Source: Nitrososphaera sp. (GTDB taxonomy: Archaea > Thermoproteota > Nitrososphaeria > Nitrososphaerales > Nitrososphaeraceae). Taken from it: a stretch of DNA of 51,467 nt. The stretch spans positions 1 through 51,467 of the forward strand of contig QCWB01000002.1 in the NCBI GenBank assembly GCA_013114715.1. The letters are read 5' to 3'. This document shows, piece after piece, positions 9,346 through 18,098 of this stretch (its first letter is position 1; each line of letters opens with the position of its first letter). A model generated the notes under the pieces. That model was given only the letters and a program-made list of their open reading frames with translations. It did no database searches and was not told where the DNA came from. The translations under genes were made by a program, and so were the position numbers.

Positions 9346-9500
9346 AAGACTTAAGGAACGCGCCTAGTTTTGCTCAAAATTGGCAGTTAATGGTATATGA
9401 TGCCAGTATATGGTAATATGCATAAGACTGGCAAAGATCTGGATTCCTGCTTGGGTGGAACAAGCTTTTTCCAAAAGTGGATACTAGTTAAAAGAGAGAT

Positions 9501-9740
9501 TTATTTTGCAGATGCTTTCGGGACCCACGATTCTCCTTTCTTTTTGTATTTCTTTTTTATCGCACTCCAGGCCACTTTATGAGTTATTTCTTCTGGATCG
9601 TCATTTTTGGAGCGTCTCTTATTGACGTTCTTGTATTCCCTCAGCGCATTTTCACGTGCGGCCTCAAATATGTGCTGAGCATGCTCTGGGAGGCTGTCAA
9701 TTTGTTTTTTAGTACGTTCGGACAATTTTCCTTTAAGCAT
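9501..9740 (-). CDS. ChaB-family protein
   Basis: This 79-aa protein has the ChaB fold signature. SLPEHAQHIFEAARENALREY is followed by a basic linker, then ITHKVAWSAIKKKYKKK and a final SWV. ChaB was named for a presumed regulation of the ChaA cation antiporter, but its biochemical role is not settled, and no antiporter gene is nearby. ChaB proteins occur widely in thaumarchaea and their viruses. It is transcribed alone. Confidence 0.85.
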   Translation of the reverse strand: MLKGKLSERTKKQIDSLPEHAQHIFEAARENALREYKNVNKRRSKNDDPEEITHKVAWSAIKKKYKKKGESWVPKASAK

Positions 9741-10133
9741 GAAATCTATATTCCGAATTTTGGCTTAAATTTTGCGTATAATATAATTACAATGCAAAAA
9801 AACTATTGCTATGTGAATTAAATCGTATACGATCTAAATCGCATCTGAATTCAACTTGGCGACTGCCAGCGTAAGAGTTCTATATGAAAAAAAACCCTGA
9901 CCAAAGTCGGAGCCATGATGAACAAGGTGATCGATTCGGAGGTCAGGGGAATTGGTGCTTTTTTGAGGCTCAGACCCGCAACCAGTCCAAGCCTGATCCC
10001 GGCATTGTTCGACATTTAATAGGATTAAACATTAAAAAGAACTAGGGGTACTCTGCACGAATTTGAGTAAGATTAGCGCTTTTATTCATAACCGTTTTAA
10101 ACTATAGAGCAGTAACCCTTCAGTCCCTAAAGG
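9741..10133. other. Intergenic region of about 390 bp with only small overlapping ORFs
   Basis: The A/T-rich left part is the ChaB promoter. The middle (9884-10045) has two overlapping short reading frames on the plus strand. Frame one is ATG at 9884 to TAG at 10045, 53 aa, polar. Frame two is ATG at 9915 to TAA at 10019, 34 aa, containing GIGAFLRLRPATSPSLIP, which looks more protein-like. The 8-bp pair CCCTGACC/GGTCAGGG could close a stem around 9895-9955. It may be the remnant of a lost gene; I cannot assign it. Confidence 0.3.
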
Positions 10134-10646
10134 TTAATTTCTTATTGCCATTATAATCGAGTTGTCCGTAACTTCTATCTGTACTGTTGATCCCGCTTTG
10201 TTTATCAAAGCTTGATTTTGTATCTGGAAAAATTCGCTCCACTTTCTGCCCATATCATGCTGTAAGACGATTTTATTTTGTCCATTTTCCTCATACTCAC
10301 GAACGTGAAATCCAGATCTCTTTGCTCGCAACTTGAGAAGCGTTATCAGTGTATCAGAGTCGAACTTGCCGTACATTAGCATGATAGTTTCCTCCAAGCC
10401 TGTTGCCGTCCTTAACGCGATTTCTCTTATTTTGTCAGAATCTAGTGTGTCAAAGACCTCTCTTAATGCTTGTTTGTGAACAGTGGCAAAACCGGCCTGC
10501 GCAGCAGTCATTTCCCATTCCACATAGTTTGAGAGTATCTGATTGACAAGCGTGTTCAGGCTTATTTTGGTGTCTTCGGCTTTTTTTCGTAGAGTAGCAA
10601 GAGTGTTGCCATTTATTCTAAAAGTGACACTCTCGTTATCAGTCAT
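10134..10646 (-). CDS. Ribbon-helix-helix protein with extra C-terminal domain
   Basis: Residues 5-45 have the pattern of a CopG/Arc-type ribbon-helix-helix DNA-binding domain: a short strand SVTFRIN, then two helices with ISLNTLVNQILSNYVEW. The remaining 125 residues form an alpha/beta domain that I cannot name. The 170-aa length is much longer than a bare RHH repressor, so the C-terminal part may sense a ligand or dimerise. A TATA-like CTTATATTTC lies just upstream of the ATG. It is probably a transcription regulator with an unknown target. Confidence 0.65.
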   Translation of the reverse strand: MTDNESVTFRINGNTLATLRKKAEDTKISLNTLVNQILSNYVEWEMTAAQAGFATVHKQALREVFDTLDSDKIREIALRTATGLEETIMLMYGKFDSDTLITLLKLRAKRSGFHVREYEENGQNKIVLQHDMGRKWSEFFQIQNQALINKAGSTVQIEVTDNSIIMAIRN

Positions 10647-10788
10647 AAATGGTATTTGTGTGCGTGAAATATAAGAGTTCTATGGCAATGTCTTGCATTG
10701 CACTGTTTTATTGGAAAATAATTGCAGATTATTTCTTTTGAGATGGGTGTTTTACATTTGCAAGTATCAAACATTAACATCAGTGCCT

Positions 10789-11922
10789 TTATCCAAAAGT
10801 AAAGGTATAGATCTGGAATCCTTCTCCTGCGACGTTGATCACCAGGTGATGATCGCCGTACGCTGAATGCGATACGATATTGTAAAGCCGCTGGCCGTCT
10901 ATTGTAGCGCTTCCGTCTTCAAGCAGGTCCCTGCCCAGAGACTCCTCGGTCAACGCAGAATCGTCTTCAGAGACAAAGATCTTGCCAGTGCCGCCTGCCA
11001 CGATATTTACAGATTTGGCAGAGTATTGCAGCTCTATTCGTCCTGCAGGACCCTGCAGCTCCATGTGGTCAGGGTTGTTCTTCCATTGCCCAGATAGGTA
11101 AATGGCGTTGGGCTTGAGATCTTTATCTTCAATGCTGTAAGTCACTACTTGGTCTGGTCGGAATACTTCAGAGTTGCCAAGCTGAGCTCTTGCAAATGCA
11201 TATCCGAAATACAGCTCAGGGGTATGGATTTTGCCAAAGTCAACGCTTTGGACATCTTGCGGTGCTGTTGACTGCGAATCAATGCTAATATCGCTTCCAA
11301 GGTTTGCGGCGCGCTCTTTTAGCAGAGACTGGATCACGTTTTCTGACTCGGCATACCCGCCTTCTCCGATGTGATCGTATCGGATATATCCTTCATCATC
11401 AACGATGTATTTTCTTGGCCAGTACCGGTTCTGGTATTCCTGCCACGTCCCCTTGTCGTTATCCTGAACCACAGGGTATTTGATGCCAAACTTTTCTACG
11501 GCGGCCTTGACGTTGTCTGGGTTCTTTTCAAAGTCAAATTCAGGCGTGTGCACGCCTACTATGACAAGCCCGTCATCGGCGTACTTTTCGTACCAGGAAT
11601 TGAGATATGGAATGGTTCTGATGCAGTTGATGCAGCTATAGGTCCAAAAGTCAACTACCACGACCTTGCCACGGAGGTCTTTGAGCTGAAACGGCTCGGA
11701 ATTGATGTACCCGGAGACCCTGGTCAGTTCTGGCGCCAGTTTGTATTGCGACTTGTCTATATGAGCAATCACGCCTTTCTCGTCGACTGACGAGACAAAC
11801 TCTGGCTGTTGTCCAGAGGCACCTTTGTTGAGATCGGGGCTGTTGAAATAAACAGCAAAGCCGGCTATCAGCGCGACTACAGCAACGCCGACTGCCAGAG
11901 CACTTAGGTTATCGGTATTCAT
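10789..11922 (-). CDS. Membrane-anchored thioredoxin-like protein (DipZ C-terminal type)
   Basis: The 377-aa product has one N-terminal membrane helix (about 7-26) and a redoxin domain with the active site WTYSCINC (Cys97 and Cys100). A C-terminal beta-rich domain (about 230-377) corresponds to the carbohydrate-binding-module-like end of DipZ proteins. It should lie outside the membrane and reduce or rearrange disulfides using electrons passed by CcdA. Its ATG overlaps the ccdA stop (ATGA), so together they form a two-gene version of the fused DipZ protein. Exported multicopper and cytochrome-type proteins of the nitrifying chain are plausible clients (inference). Confidence 0.88.
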   Translation of the reverse strand: MNTDNLSALAVGVAVVALIAGFAVYFNSPDLNKGASGQQPEFVSSVDEKGVIAHIDKSQYKLAPELTRVSGYINSEPFQLKDLRGKVVVVDFWTYSCINCIRTIPYLNSWYEKYADDGLVIVGVHTPEFDFEKNPDNVKAAVEKFGIKYPVVQDNDKGTWQEYQNRYWPRKYIVDDEGYIRYDHIGEGGYAESENVIQSLLKERAANLGSDISIDSQSTAPQDVQSVDFGKIHTPELYFGYAFARAQLGNSEVFRPDQVVTYSIEDKDLKPNAIYLSGQWKNNPDHMELQGPAGRIELQYSAKSVNIVAGGTGKIFVSEDDSALTEESLGRDLLEDGSATIDGQRLYNIVSHSAYGDHHLVINVAGEGFQIYTFTFG

Positions 11923-12695
11923 GTGCCTCTCTCTAGGTTGATTATCTGGTCGGCCAGAGGAAAGTTTCCGATGACCGATAGCTGGTTTGTCAAGACCAAT
12001 ATTCCAAGCAGTATCAGTATGCCGCCCATGACAGGATTAAAGTACTTCAGGTATTTCATCATCCTGCGGATTACGCCGGTTGCCTGCGAAAAGAACGCGC
12101 CGGTGATCAGAAATGGCGCTCCAAGGCCAAGCGAATACGCAAGAAGCGAGTTGTACGCCGCGCCAGGCGCGGTGGCTGCCAGAGTCAGCGTGCTTCCAAG
12201 GATCGGCCCGACGCACGGCGTCCAGCCGGAGGCAAATGCCGCGCCAAACACAAAAGACGTGATGTAGCTTGTCTTAAACCGCGGGATTTTTGTCATCCTT
12301 TTCTCAAAGTTGAGCACCCGGATTTTGGTAGACAATATCAGGTACGCGCCAAAAACCACGATTACGATGCCGCCTATCGCCTGCAGAGTACCTTGGAAGC
12401 CGACTCCAATGTTGGCCAAAAAGCTGTTCAGTATCACGCCCAGCACTGCAAATACAAGCGAGAATCCAAGCACGAAGTATACCGTGTTAAGGAAGATGTT
12501 GATTCGAGTAGATCGCTTGACCGTGAGCCAGGACTGGCCAGACTGCTTCTGGTCTTGGTTCTGCACCTCGCTAAGAGTAGTGCCGGAAAGATACGAGATA
12601 AAGGCCGGAATTATCGGCAATATGCACGGCGAAAAGAACGATCCCGCGCCTGCCAGTGCAGAAACAAGTATACCGGTCTCTACCAATTCATGCAA
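11919..12695 (-). CDS. ccdA: CcdA/DsbD-type transmembrane electron carrier
   Basis: This 258-aa polytopic protein has about six to seven membrane helices and the two key Cys motifs of CcdA: SPCILPIIP (Cys24) and GWTPCVGP (Cys161). The cysteines form the disulfide that moves reducing equivalents from cytosolic thioredoxin across the membrane. It is the first gene of the pair with the thioredoxin-like partner downstream. Confidence 0.92.
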   Translation of the reverse strand: MHELVETGILVSALAGAGSFFSPCILPIIPAFISYLSGTTLSEVQNQDQKQSGQSWLTVKRSTRINIFLNTVYFVLGFSLVFAVLGVILNSFLANIGVGFQGTLQAIGGIVIVVFGAYLILSTKIRVLNFEKRMTKIPRFKTSYITSFVFGAAFASGWTPCVGPILGSTLTLAATAPGAAYNSLLAYSLGLGAPFLITGAFFSQATGVIRRMMKYLKYFNPVMGGILILLGILVLTNQLSVIGNFPLADQIINLERGT

Positions 12696-12743
12696 AGCTT
12701 GCCAGTTTTTGAATTAATACTTTTTTCCAAATTGGCACCAAAT

Positions 12744-13034
12744 TTACATAGGCCTGACCGTGACGCGCAGTAGCGCGGCTATTCCGGCCATCTCGGCAAA
12801 ATGCACGCCTACGAAATACGGCAACAGCGCTTCAGAGTACAGCGGCGCCATGGCAAAATAGCCGTAGACGCCGATGATATTATGCAACATCAGCATGCCT
12901 GCAAAGAACATCAGCCCAATGGTAAAGGTCGCCCTTGTCTTGCCGTATATCCTTCCGTAGAGGGCCAGTATTACAGACAGCATTGCCACGTTTATCAGGC
13001 TGGCTATGGAGCTAATGTCCATTAATGCAGACAT
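12744..13034 (-). CDS. Three-helix membrane protein, hypothetical
   Basis: This 96-aa protein has three hydrophobic segments (about 8-27, 36-60 and 70-90) and no recognised domain. It lies between ccdA and the ArsR-like regulator on the same strand. The HNIIG and HFAEMAG histidines inside or next to helices might bind a metal or haem, but this is speculative. Confidence 0.6.
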   Translation of the reverse strand: MSALMDISSIASLINVAMLSVILALYGRIYGKTRATFTIGLMFFAGMLMLHNIIGVYGYFAMAPLYSEALLPYFVGVHFAEMAGIAALLRVTVRPM

Positions 13035-13094
13035 TTGCGGATGATGAATCGCCGCCGTTATCTCTTATTTACTTTTTTCCAGATTTGTTCAGGA

Positions 13095-13397
13095 TTACCG
13101 ACGCTTTTTCTCTATTGCAGACTTGACTTCGTTAAACGCGTTGATGTTCACGTCCAGATAATTTGAAATGAAGTACAGAACGCCGTATTTTTCTCCGGAT
13201 TTTGCGACCATGTTGTTTTTTTCAAGCACCCCGATGTGATGCTGGATTGCCTTGTAGTCCAGGTTCATGGCCTCTGCAAGCTGGTTCATGTTGTACGGCC
13301 TGTCCTTTAGCAGGTCTATTATCTTGATTCGGTTTTCCCCGCCCCGCGAGCCGGCAAAAAGAAACCACAGCAGCCGCTTGGCGTCTGGGTCAGGCAT
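13095..13397 (-). CDS. ArsR-type winged-helix regulator
   Basis: This 100-aa protein has a winged-helix domain. SRGGENRIKIIDLLKDRPYN is followed by the recognition region AMNLDYKAIQHHIGVLEKNN and a wing with KSGEKYGVLYFIS. No Cys pair for metal sensing is visible, so the signal is unknown. Its start lies 44 bases from a 16-bp palindrome, a likely autoregulatory operator. The membrane-protein gene follows on the same strand and may be a target. Confidence 0.85.
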   Translation of the reverse strand: MPDPDAKRLLWFLFAGSRGGENRIKIIDLLKDRPYNMNQLAEAMNLDYKAIQHHIGVLEKNNMVAKSGEKYGVLYFISNYLDVNINAFNEVKSAIEKKRR

Positions 13398-13441
13398 GTT
13401 TCCCGAACTCGAGTAAGTCTGATGTAGATTTAAACTTGAAG

Positions 13442-13477
13442 AAGGTTAGCTAACCTTATATCTCTGAAAAAGGTTAG
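13442..13477. promoter_or_regulatory. Palindromic operator with extra half-site
   Basis: A perfect 16-bp palindrome AAGGTTAGCTAACCTT (13442-13457) is followed by one more half-site AAGGTTAG (13470-13477). The palindrome sits just upstream of the regulator's TATA-like TTTAAATC on the minus strand and touches a plus-strand TATA-like CTTATATC. It is well placed to control the divergent regulator and possibly the DEAD-box helicase gene. Confidence 0.6.
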
Positions 13478-13572
13478 TTGAATCAAACAAAGGGTTTAGG
13501 CGGAGTTGTATGATGCACCATCCGCGACTTTTGTATAGAAAATAACAAAATACGAAAAAAAAGTGAAAGAAA

Positions 13573-14925
13573 ATGACGAAAAAGTTTGAAGAATTAGGTC
13601 TGAGTGCGGAACTGACTAGAGCGCTCAGCGAGAATGGATATGAAGCGCCTTTTCCAATACAAGAAGCAGCAATACCGCTTATTTTGGAAGGTAAAGATGT
13701 GATAGGACAGGCGCACACAGGAACTGGCAAGACGGCAGCATTTGGACTGCCTCTTTTGTCTATGGTAAAAGCCGACGGCCCTGTTCAGGCGCTGGTGCTG
13801 GTCCCGACCCGGGAACTGGCAGTGCAAGTTACAAACGAGATTCACAAGCTTGCAAGATACACAGGTGTCAAGACCGTCGCAATATACGGTGGCCAGAGCA
13901 TCAACATGCAGCATGACAAACTAAAACGCGGCGTACAGATTATCGTTGCCACGCCAGGAAGGCTTATCGACCACATAAAGCAGGGCTCGATAATACTTGA
14001 CGACGTCAGGTTCCTGGTCCTTGACGAGGCCGACAGGATGCTGGACATGGGCTTTATAGACGACATAAAGTTCATCATGTTCTACGTCAACGAAGACAGG
14101 CAGACATTCCTGTTCTCGGCTACAATGCCGCCAGAGATCCTAAGGCTGTCAGAAGAATACATGAAAAACGCTGAGCATATACGGCTCAACGAAGAGGAAG
14201 TCGCTCTAGACACCATAGAGCAGGCGTATCTTGTAGTCGAGGAGAAGGAAAAGTTCAAGCATCTTTCCGACTTTATCCGGCAGAACCAAAAGGCCCAGAC
14301 CATAGTCTTTGCTGCAACAAAGCAACGCGCAGACAGAGTTGCCCACAAGCTGTATCAGGACGGCTTTAGGGCAGTAGCCATCCACGGCGACCTGACCCAG
14401 AGGCAGAGAGACTCTGCAATGTACAAGTTCAGGAAGGGCTCTGAAGATATCCTTGTTGCAACCGACATAGCTGCAAGAGGCATAGACGTGCCGGCAGTGG
14501 GCCATGTCATCAATTATGACGTGCCAGATGACCCAAACGTCTACTTCCACAGAATAGGCCGCACAGCCAGGGCCGGGGCAGAAGGAAAGGCCATCTCTCT
14601 GGTCTCTGCAGACAGAGTCGCAGATTTTGAGCGCATATTGGCGCAGACCACCCTTCCGATAAGAAAGCTCAACGATGAGCTTGGAATAGCAGTCCCGGTT
14701 GCCCAGCAACGCCAGGCATCGTTTGGCGGCTACAGAAGACGAGGACCGTCCTACGGCCACGGATCTGGTGGCAGGGGGTACGGTGGCGATCGTAGAGGCT
14801 ATGGTGGCGGCGGACGGAGCTATGGCGGCCATAGAAGCTCCGGCGACAGAGGCTACGGCGGCCAGAGGCGCAGCTACGGTCAGGGCCGCGGCCATTCAAG
14901 GCACTCAGAATACAGCTCCTACTAG
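13573..14925 (+). CDS. DEAD-box RNA helicase with Gly/Arg/Tyr-rich tail
   Basis: This 450-aa ATP-dependent RNA helicase shows all core motifs: Q motif PFPIQ, Walker A AHTGTGKT (47-54), PTRELA, TPGR, DEAD (151-154), SAT (182-184), RGIDVP and HRIGRTARAG. From about residue 375 the tail is low-complexity GYGG/RRGY repeats, typical of RNA-binding or condensate-forming tails. It resembles cold-shock DEAD proteins (CsdA/DeaD type) and probably acts in RNA remodelling or ribosome assembly. The long 5' leader may be regulatory. Confidence 0.95.
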   Translation: MTKKFEELGLSAELTRALSENGYEAPFPIQEAAIPLILEGKDVIGQAHTGTGKTAAFGLPLLSMVKADGPVQALVLVPTRELAVQVTNEIHKLARYTGVKTVAIYGGQSINMQHDKLKRGVQIIVATPGRLIDHIKQGSIILDDVRFLVLDEADRMLDMGFIDDIKFIMFYVNEDRQTFLFSATMPPEILRLSEEYMKNAEHIRLNEEEVALDTIEQAYLVVEEKEKFKHLSDFIRQNQKAQTIVFAATKQRADRVAHKLYQDGFRAVAIHGDLTQRQRDSAMYKFRKGSEDILVATDIAARGIDVPAVGHVINYDVPDDPNVYFHRIGRTARAGAEGKAISLVSADRVADFERILAQTTLPIRKLNDELGIAVPVAQQRQASFGGYRRRGPSYGHGSGGRGYGGDRRGYGGGGRSYGGHRSSGDRGYGGQRRSYGQGRGHSRHSEYSSY

Positions 14926-14967
14926 GCAGCAATCATTTTAAGGCCCGGTAGGCCCATATTTTTTAAA

Positions 14968-15468
14968 TTGTCTTTTGGCGTAGATACCCTTGGCGGCCTG
15001 TCTGAAAAGCTCAAAACGCTTGTAAATGACACGCAGGGTCAATACGAGTCATTCTTCGACGCTACGCAGCTTTACAAACAGGGCAAGATGAACGAAAAAG
15101 AATACTTTGCCAGAATTGGTGATTACCTTGTCGCCACGTCTGCCCTGAACTTTCTTGCAGTCCGGGTTATTTTCGAGATCAAAGGCGCCATGGAAAAAGG
15201 TACTTCTATCAAGAGTCCAACGGGAGGACCTGCAACGCCGCCACCCCCGCAGGCAGGGTTTGGCATTGGAGGCTTTGTAAACGCAGGCGGAACGGCTGGA
15301 CCGTCGGCCCAGTACAGCATGCCGTCGCCATCGATGCAGGAAGAACCAACCTTCAAGCCGGTGGACATCGAGATTCCAAAGCCGTCAGGCATGAAGAACT
15401 GCATAATCTGTGGCAGTTCAATACCACAGAAGGCCAAGTTCTGCAGCAAGTGCGGCAAGTCGCAGTGA
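14968..15468 (+). CDS. Helical protein with Pro/Gly linker and C-terminal zinc ribbon
   Basis: This 166-aa protein starts at a TTG. The N-terminal 75 residues form a helical domain (LGGLSEKLKTLVNDTQGQYE...). A Pro/Gly/Ala-rich linker (80-130) and a zinc ribbon CIICGSSIPQKAKFCSKCG follow. It has the same layout as the product of 18182-18592, so they are distant paralogues or share the ribbon. The function is unknown. TnpB converges on it with only 13 bases between the stops. Confidence 0.65.
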   Translation: MSFGVDTLGGLSEKLKTLVNDTQGQYESFFDATQLYKQGKMNEKEYFARIGDYLVATSALNFLAVRVIFEIKGAMEKGTSIKSPTGGPATPPPPQAGFGIGGFVNAGGTAGPSAQYSMPSPSMQEEPTFKPVDIEIPKPSGMKNCIICGSSIPQKAKFCSKCGKSQ

Positions 15469-15481
15469 ACTATCAATAGAG

Positions 15482-16630
15482 TCATTGACTTCCCGGACAG
15501 GCTTGCGCCCGTTTCTCTGGTAATCCATATGTTACAATATGGAATTCCTGCTTCAGCGACTCCTTTGGAATCTCCACAGGCGTGATTTCCCGGCGCTCCA
15601 CCGGTAGATGTAACATCTCAAGTCCATTCTGCAGATGGTTCATGGCAGAGTTGTAGTCTCTATCAAGTACAGCTCTACATTTTGGACAGGAATGAGTGCG
15701 CACTGCTAGTGACTTTGGAACAGGCTGACTACATCGATGGCAATCAATTGAGGAGTACGCAGGCTCTACCTCAACCATTCTGTTGGCTTTGTACTGGCAC
15801 ATTGTGTTGAACGTTGACCAGCTTGCATCCAGTATCTTGCGCGCAAGTTTGTGGTTCCTCGTCAGGTTTGCCACCCTCAAGCGCTCAAGGAATATCAGGT
15901 CATAACGACTGCAGTAGTACGTCGATGTCTTGTGCAGAAAGTCTCTACGCTTGTAGTTTATCTTCTCGTACAGCCTTGCAAGCATATGCTTTGCCTTCCT
16001 GTGATTGCTGCTGCCTTGCTGCCTTCTTGACACTCTGCGATGAGCTCTCCTTAACGGCTTGAGCATCTTTGTCAAAAATTGTGGGTTTTCAACGATGTGG
16101 TTATCCGAGTCGTGAGCAAACTTGGCAATACCAACATCTATCCCGACTGGCTTTGAGTATCTAATACTGGAATACTGTTTGCGGAGTATCTCGCATGCTA
16201 CAACTGCATACCAGCGTCCATTCTTCCTGCAAATAGTGACCTGCTTGACATTGATAGGCTGGCGATGCATAACAATATTCATGCTGCCAATCTTGGAAAG
16301 CGCTAGTTTGTTGTTCTCCATCCTAAAACCTGTCTGGTTATATGTGAAAGTATTGAAACGATCATGATACCTGTATGACAGCTTTCTTTTTGCCGTCTTT
16401 CTTGCCGTTGCAACTTGCTTTCCTACCATCTGGAGCATCTTGGAATGATAGTTCCTGAGCCAAGGATGCTGCTCCTTTAATTCGGTCAGCGCATAGTTCA
16501 TGTCATATTCCGACATTGGTGGGATTGATAGGAAATAGTTGTACACCCACCTGCAGCCGTCCAGCGTTTGCTCTAATGCCAATTCTTGTTGTCTAGTAGG
16601 ACGAAGGCGAAACTTGTAGTTGAGCAGAAC
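15482..16630 (-). CDS. tnpB: TnpB-family RNA-guided nuclease (IS200/IS605, solitary); start unclear
   Basis: This is a TnpB/OrfB-type protein, the RNA-guided nuclease encoded by IS200/IS605 elements. Counted from the TTG at 16582, the RuvC catalytic residues are present: D149 in GIDVG, E233 in FLERL and the Asp of LDRDYNSA (about 307-309). The zinc finger is also intact (CHRC, CPKC). The typical N-terminus YKFRLRPTRQQ lies upstream of that TTG in the same frame, which is open only to a TAA just above 16630 and has no ATG or GTG; CTG is the only near-cognate start. No tnpA is present. An omega-RNA would be expected to overlap the 3' end near 15440-15560. Confidence 0.85.
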   Translation of the reverse strand, partial: VLLNYKFRLRPTRQQELALEQTLDGCRWVYNYFLSIPPMSEYDMNYALTELKEQHPWLRNYHSKMLQMVGKQVATARKTAKRKLSYRYHDRFNTFTYNQTGFRMENNKLALSKIGSMNIVMHRQPINVKQVTICRKNGRWYAVVACEILRKQYSSIRYSKPVGIDVGIAKFAHDSDNHIVENPQFLTKMLKPLRRAHRRVSRRQQGSSNHRKAKHMLARLYEKINYKRRDFLHKTSTYYCSRYDLIFLERLRVANLTRNHKLARKILDASWSTFNTMCQYKANRMVEVEPAYSSIDCHRCSQPVPKSLAVRTHSCPKCRAVLDRDYNSAMNHLQNGLEMLHLPVERREITPVEIPKESLKQEFHIVTYGLPEKRAQACPGSQ

Positions 16631-16804
16631 GTAATCTGTTTACGAAGTTTGCTATTTAACATCTGGAACACCTTAGAGAGAGGGGGTAAAAGCCGGCGTT
16701 TAAACCGGACACCCAAGCAACAAAATTTAGAACAAGTGGATAACTATCATATAGAATGCAAGTCAGCATGAAAATTGAGGGCAGCTAAAACGACTGATAT
16801 GGGA

Positions 16805-17266
16805 CTACGACAAATTTAGATACTTGGGATCGTCTGAATCCTCAAGCACCACAAGCTGACAGTCTGCTAGTCGCGTTCCTTCAGAAACACGAAAAACATA
16901 CTTAAACTCCCTATCGGCAGATGGCGCTATTTCTCCCATAGCAGCTAAATTTCCACTGTCTGGAGGAAATGGTCTCGCATCTTCATAGAGATTTTTCTCA
17001 CCATCTATTAATCGAAAATCAAGCCAGCTTACAAGTTCAATATCTGACCCGCGATTTTCTACCATCACAATGACGGTTATCAGGCGACCGTCTTGGGTAG
17101 CATTGATAACCTCAAAAGTGAGATCATTAACGCGTACACTCTTTTCGCTTACAGTCAGTACAGGCGCATTAGCTTCTGAATTTGAAGTTATTAAAGCAGC
17201 TGCTATTACAATAGCGAAGAATGCACCGACAGCAATCCCTATTCCAATTTTCTTGGCCTTACCCAA
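16805..17266 (-). CDS. Membrane-anchored DUF4352-like protein
   Basis: The 153-aa product has an N-terminal membrane helix (about 8-28) and an exported beta-sandwich domain. Its pattern (VNDLTFEVINATQDGRLITVIVMVENRG, here quoted in part only as VIVMVENRG and FRLIDGEKNLYED) resembles DUF4352/Telokin-like domains. It is probably attached to the outer face of the membrane. The function is unknown. It stands alone between TnpB and a small zinc-ribbon gene. Confidence 0.65.
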   Translation of the reverse strand: MGKAKKIGIGIAVGAFFAIVIAAALITSNSEANAPVLTVSEKSVRVNDLTFEVINATQDGRLITVIVMVENRGSDIELVSWLDFRLIDGEKNLYEDARPFPPDSGNLAAMGEIAPSADREFKYVFRVSEGTRLADCQLVVLEDSDDPKYLNLS

Positions 17267-17424
17267 TATACATCCCCAGATACCAAAGGCTGAATCTCAA
17301 GACAATTACGGAGCTGAAGCTGCTGTGTATATAAGACTTCTATACGAGATTGCTTAGTTTGATGAGAGACGCCAGAATTGGCCCTCCCACATCTAACAGT
17401 CATTCCCTCTATGAGATCTGGACG

Positions 17425-17622
17425 TTATCCAAATTCCACCCCACATGTGTAGCAGAAAATTCTATTTAACTTTCTGCAAAAAGGTATGCCGCATATAGCA
17501 CACCTCTTCTGTTTTGTGCCGGATATCTTGGACTGCTCGAAGCTGACGATTCGTCCGTACCGCTTTCTGATTTTCGAGGTCAGGTTGCCCTGTGAACTAT
17601 TAAATCCAGCAACTCCCGCCAC
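17425..17622 (-). CDS. Small basic zinc-ribbon protein
   Basis: This 65-aa protein starts at a GTG; a TATA-like TTTTAAATAC lies about 33 bases upstream. The C-terminal half has CAICG and CYTCG knuckles separated by basic residues (PFCRKLNRIF). Small proteins of this type are frequent in this window and may bind RNA or ribosomes. There is no further evidence. Confidence 0.45.
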   Translation of the reverse strand: MAGVAGFNSSQGNLTSKIRKRYGRIVSFEQSKISGTKQKRCAICGIPFCRKLNRIFCYTCGVEFG

Positions 17623-17756
17623 CCCGTGAGATAATCAATATGAAAAGTAGTATTTAAAATGGCGGACTGTCTACTCGACAGAACTGCATACGTGATACTG
17701 TTGCATATTTGTGATGGCTCCGTTGCGCTTAAAAATAGGCCAGCAGTGTGGAATAT

Positions 17757-18053
17757 ATGGTTCTGACAATTGAAACACGTGGAGCTCTTGAACGTATTAT
17801 AGAGCAATTCGTAAGCGGGATTCCAGAAAATATCAAATTATGGCGGAATGAAAATGTGCGAAAAGAATACAAGATAAGAGATGTGGATGAATTTGTTTAT
17901 GGGCATACTGTCGGTTCTATAACGACAGCATTTGCGAGTATGATATTTGCTGTGGAACATAGAACTCCTACACTACAGGAAATGGAGGAAGCTAAAACAG
18001 TGATTTTTGAGCGCATACCAAAGATCAGAGAGGCAATGCACAAAGCAGGTTGA
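17757..18053 (+). CDS. Hypothetical helical protein
   Basis: This 98-aa protein of unknown function is mostly helical (RGALERIIEQFVSGIPENI..., then HTVGSITTAFASMIFAVEH). I chose the ATG at 17757 because a TATA-like CTTAAAAATA lies about 25 bases upstream; an in-frame GTG at 17748 would add three residues. No domain is recognised. Confidence 0.6.
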   Translation: MVLTIETRGALERIIEQFVSGIPENIKLWRNENVRKEYKIRDVDEFVYGHTVGSITTAFASMIFAVEHRTPTLQEMEEAKTVIFERIPKIREAMHKAG

Positions 18054-18098
18054 TTATTTCGCGTTCGAAGGCCAGTGGCTTCTTACTTTCCGCCGCGA

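Noticed and set aside
9397-9582. 61-codon plus-strand ORF after the TATA box at 9328
   Set aside because: Its second half is antisense to the clear ChaB gene and codes for an unlikely Phe-rich end; the first half has no domain. Only the promoter signal remains of interest.
9884-10045. C/D-box small RNA (ATGATGA and CTGA present)
   Set aside because: The boxes are not in the right order and spacing with a terminal stem, so I kept only the note on overlapping frames.
16680-16730. CCGG/GTTTAAAC palindromic patch as the left end of the TnpB element
   Set aside because: The hairpin is short and no matching right-end structure was seen; element borders cannot be set from this alone.
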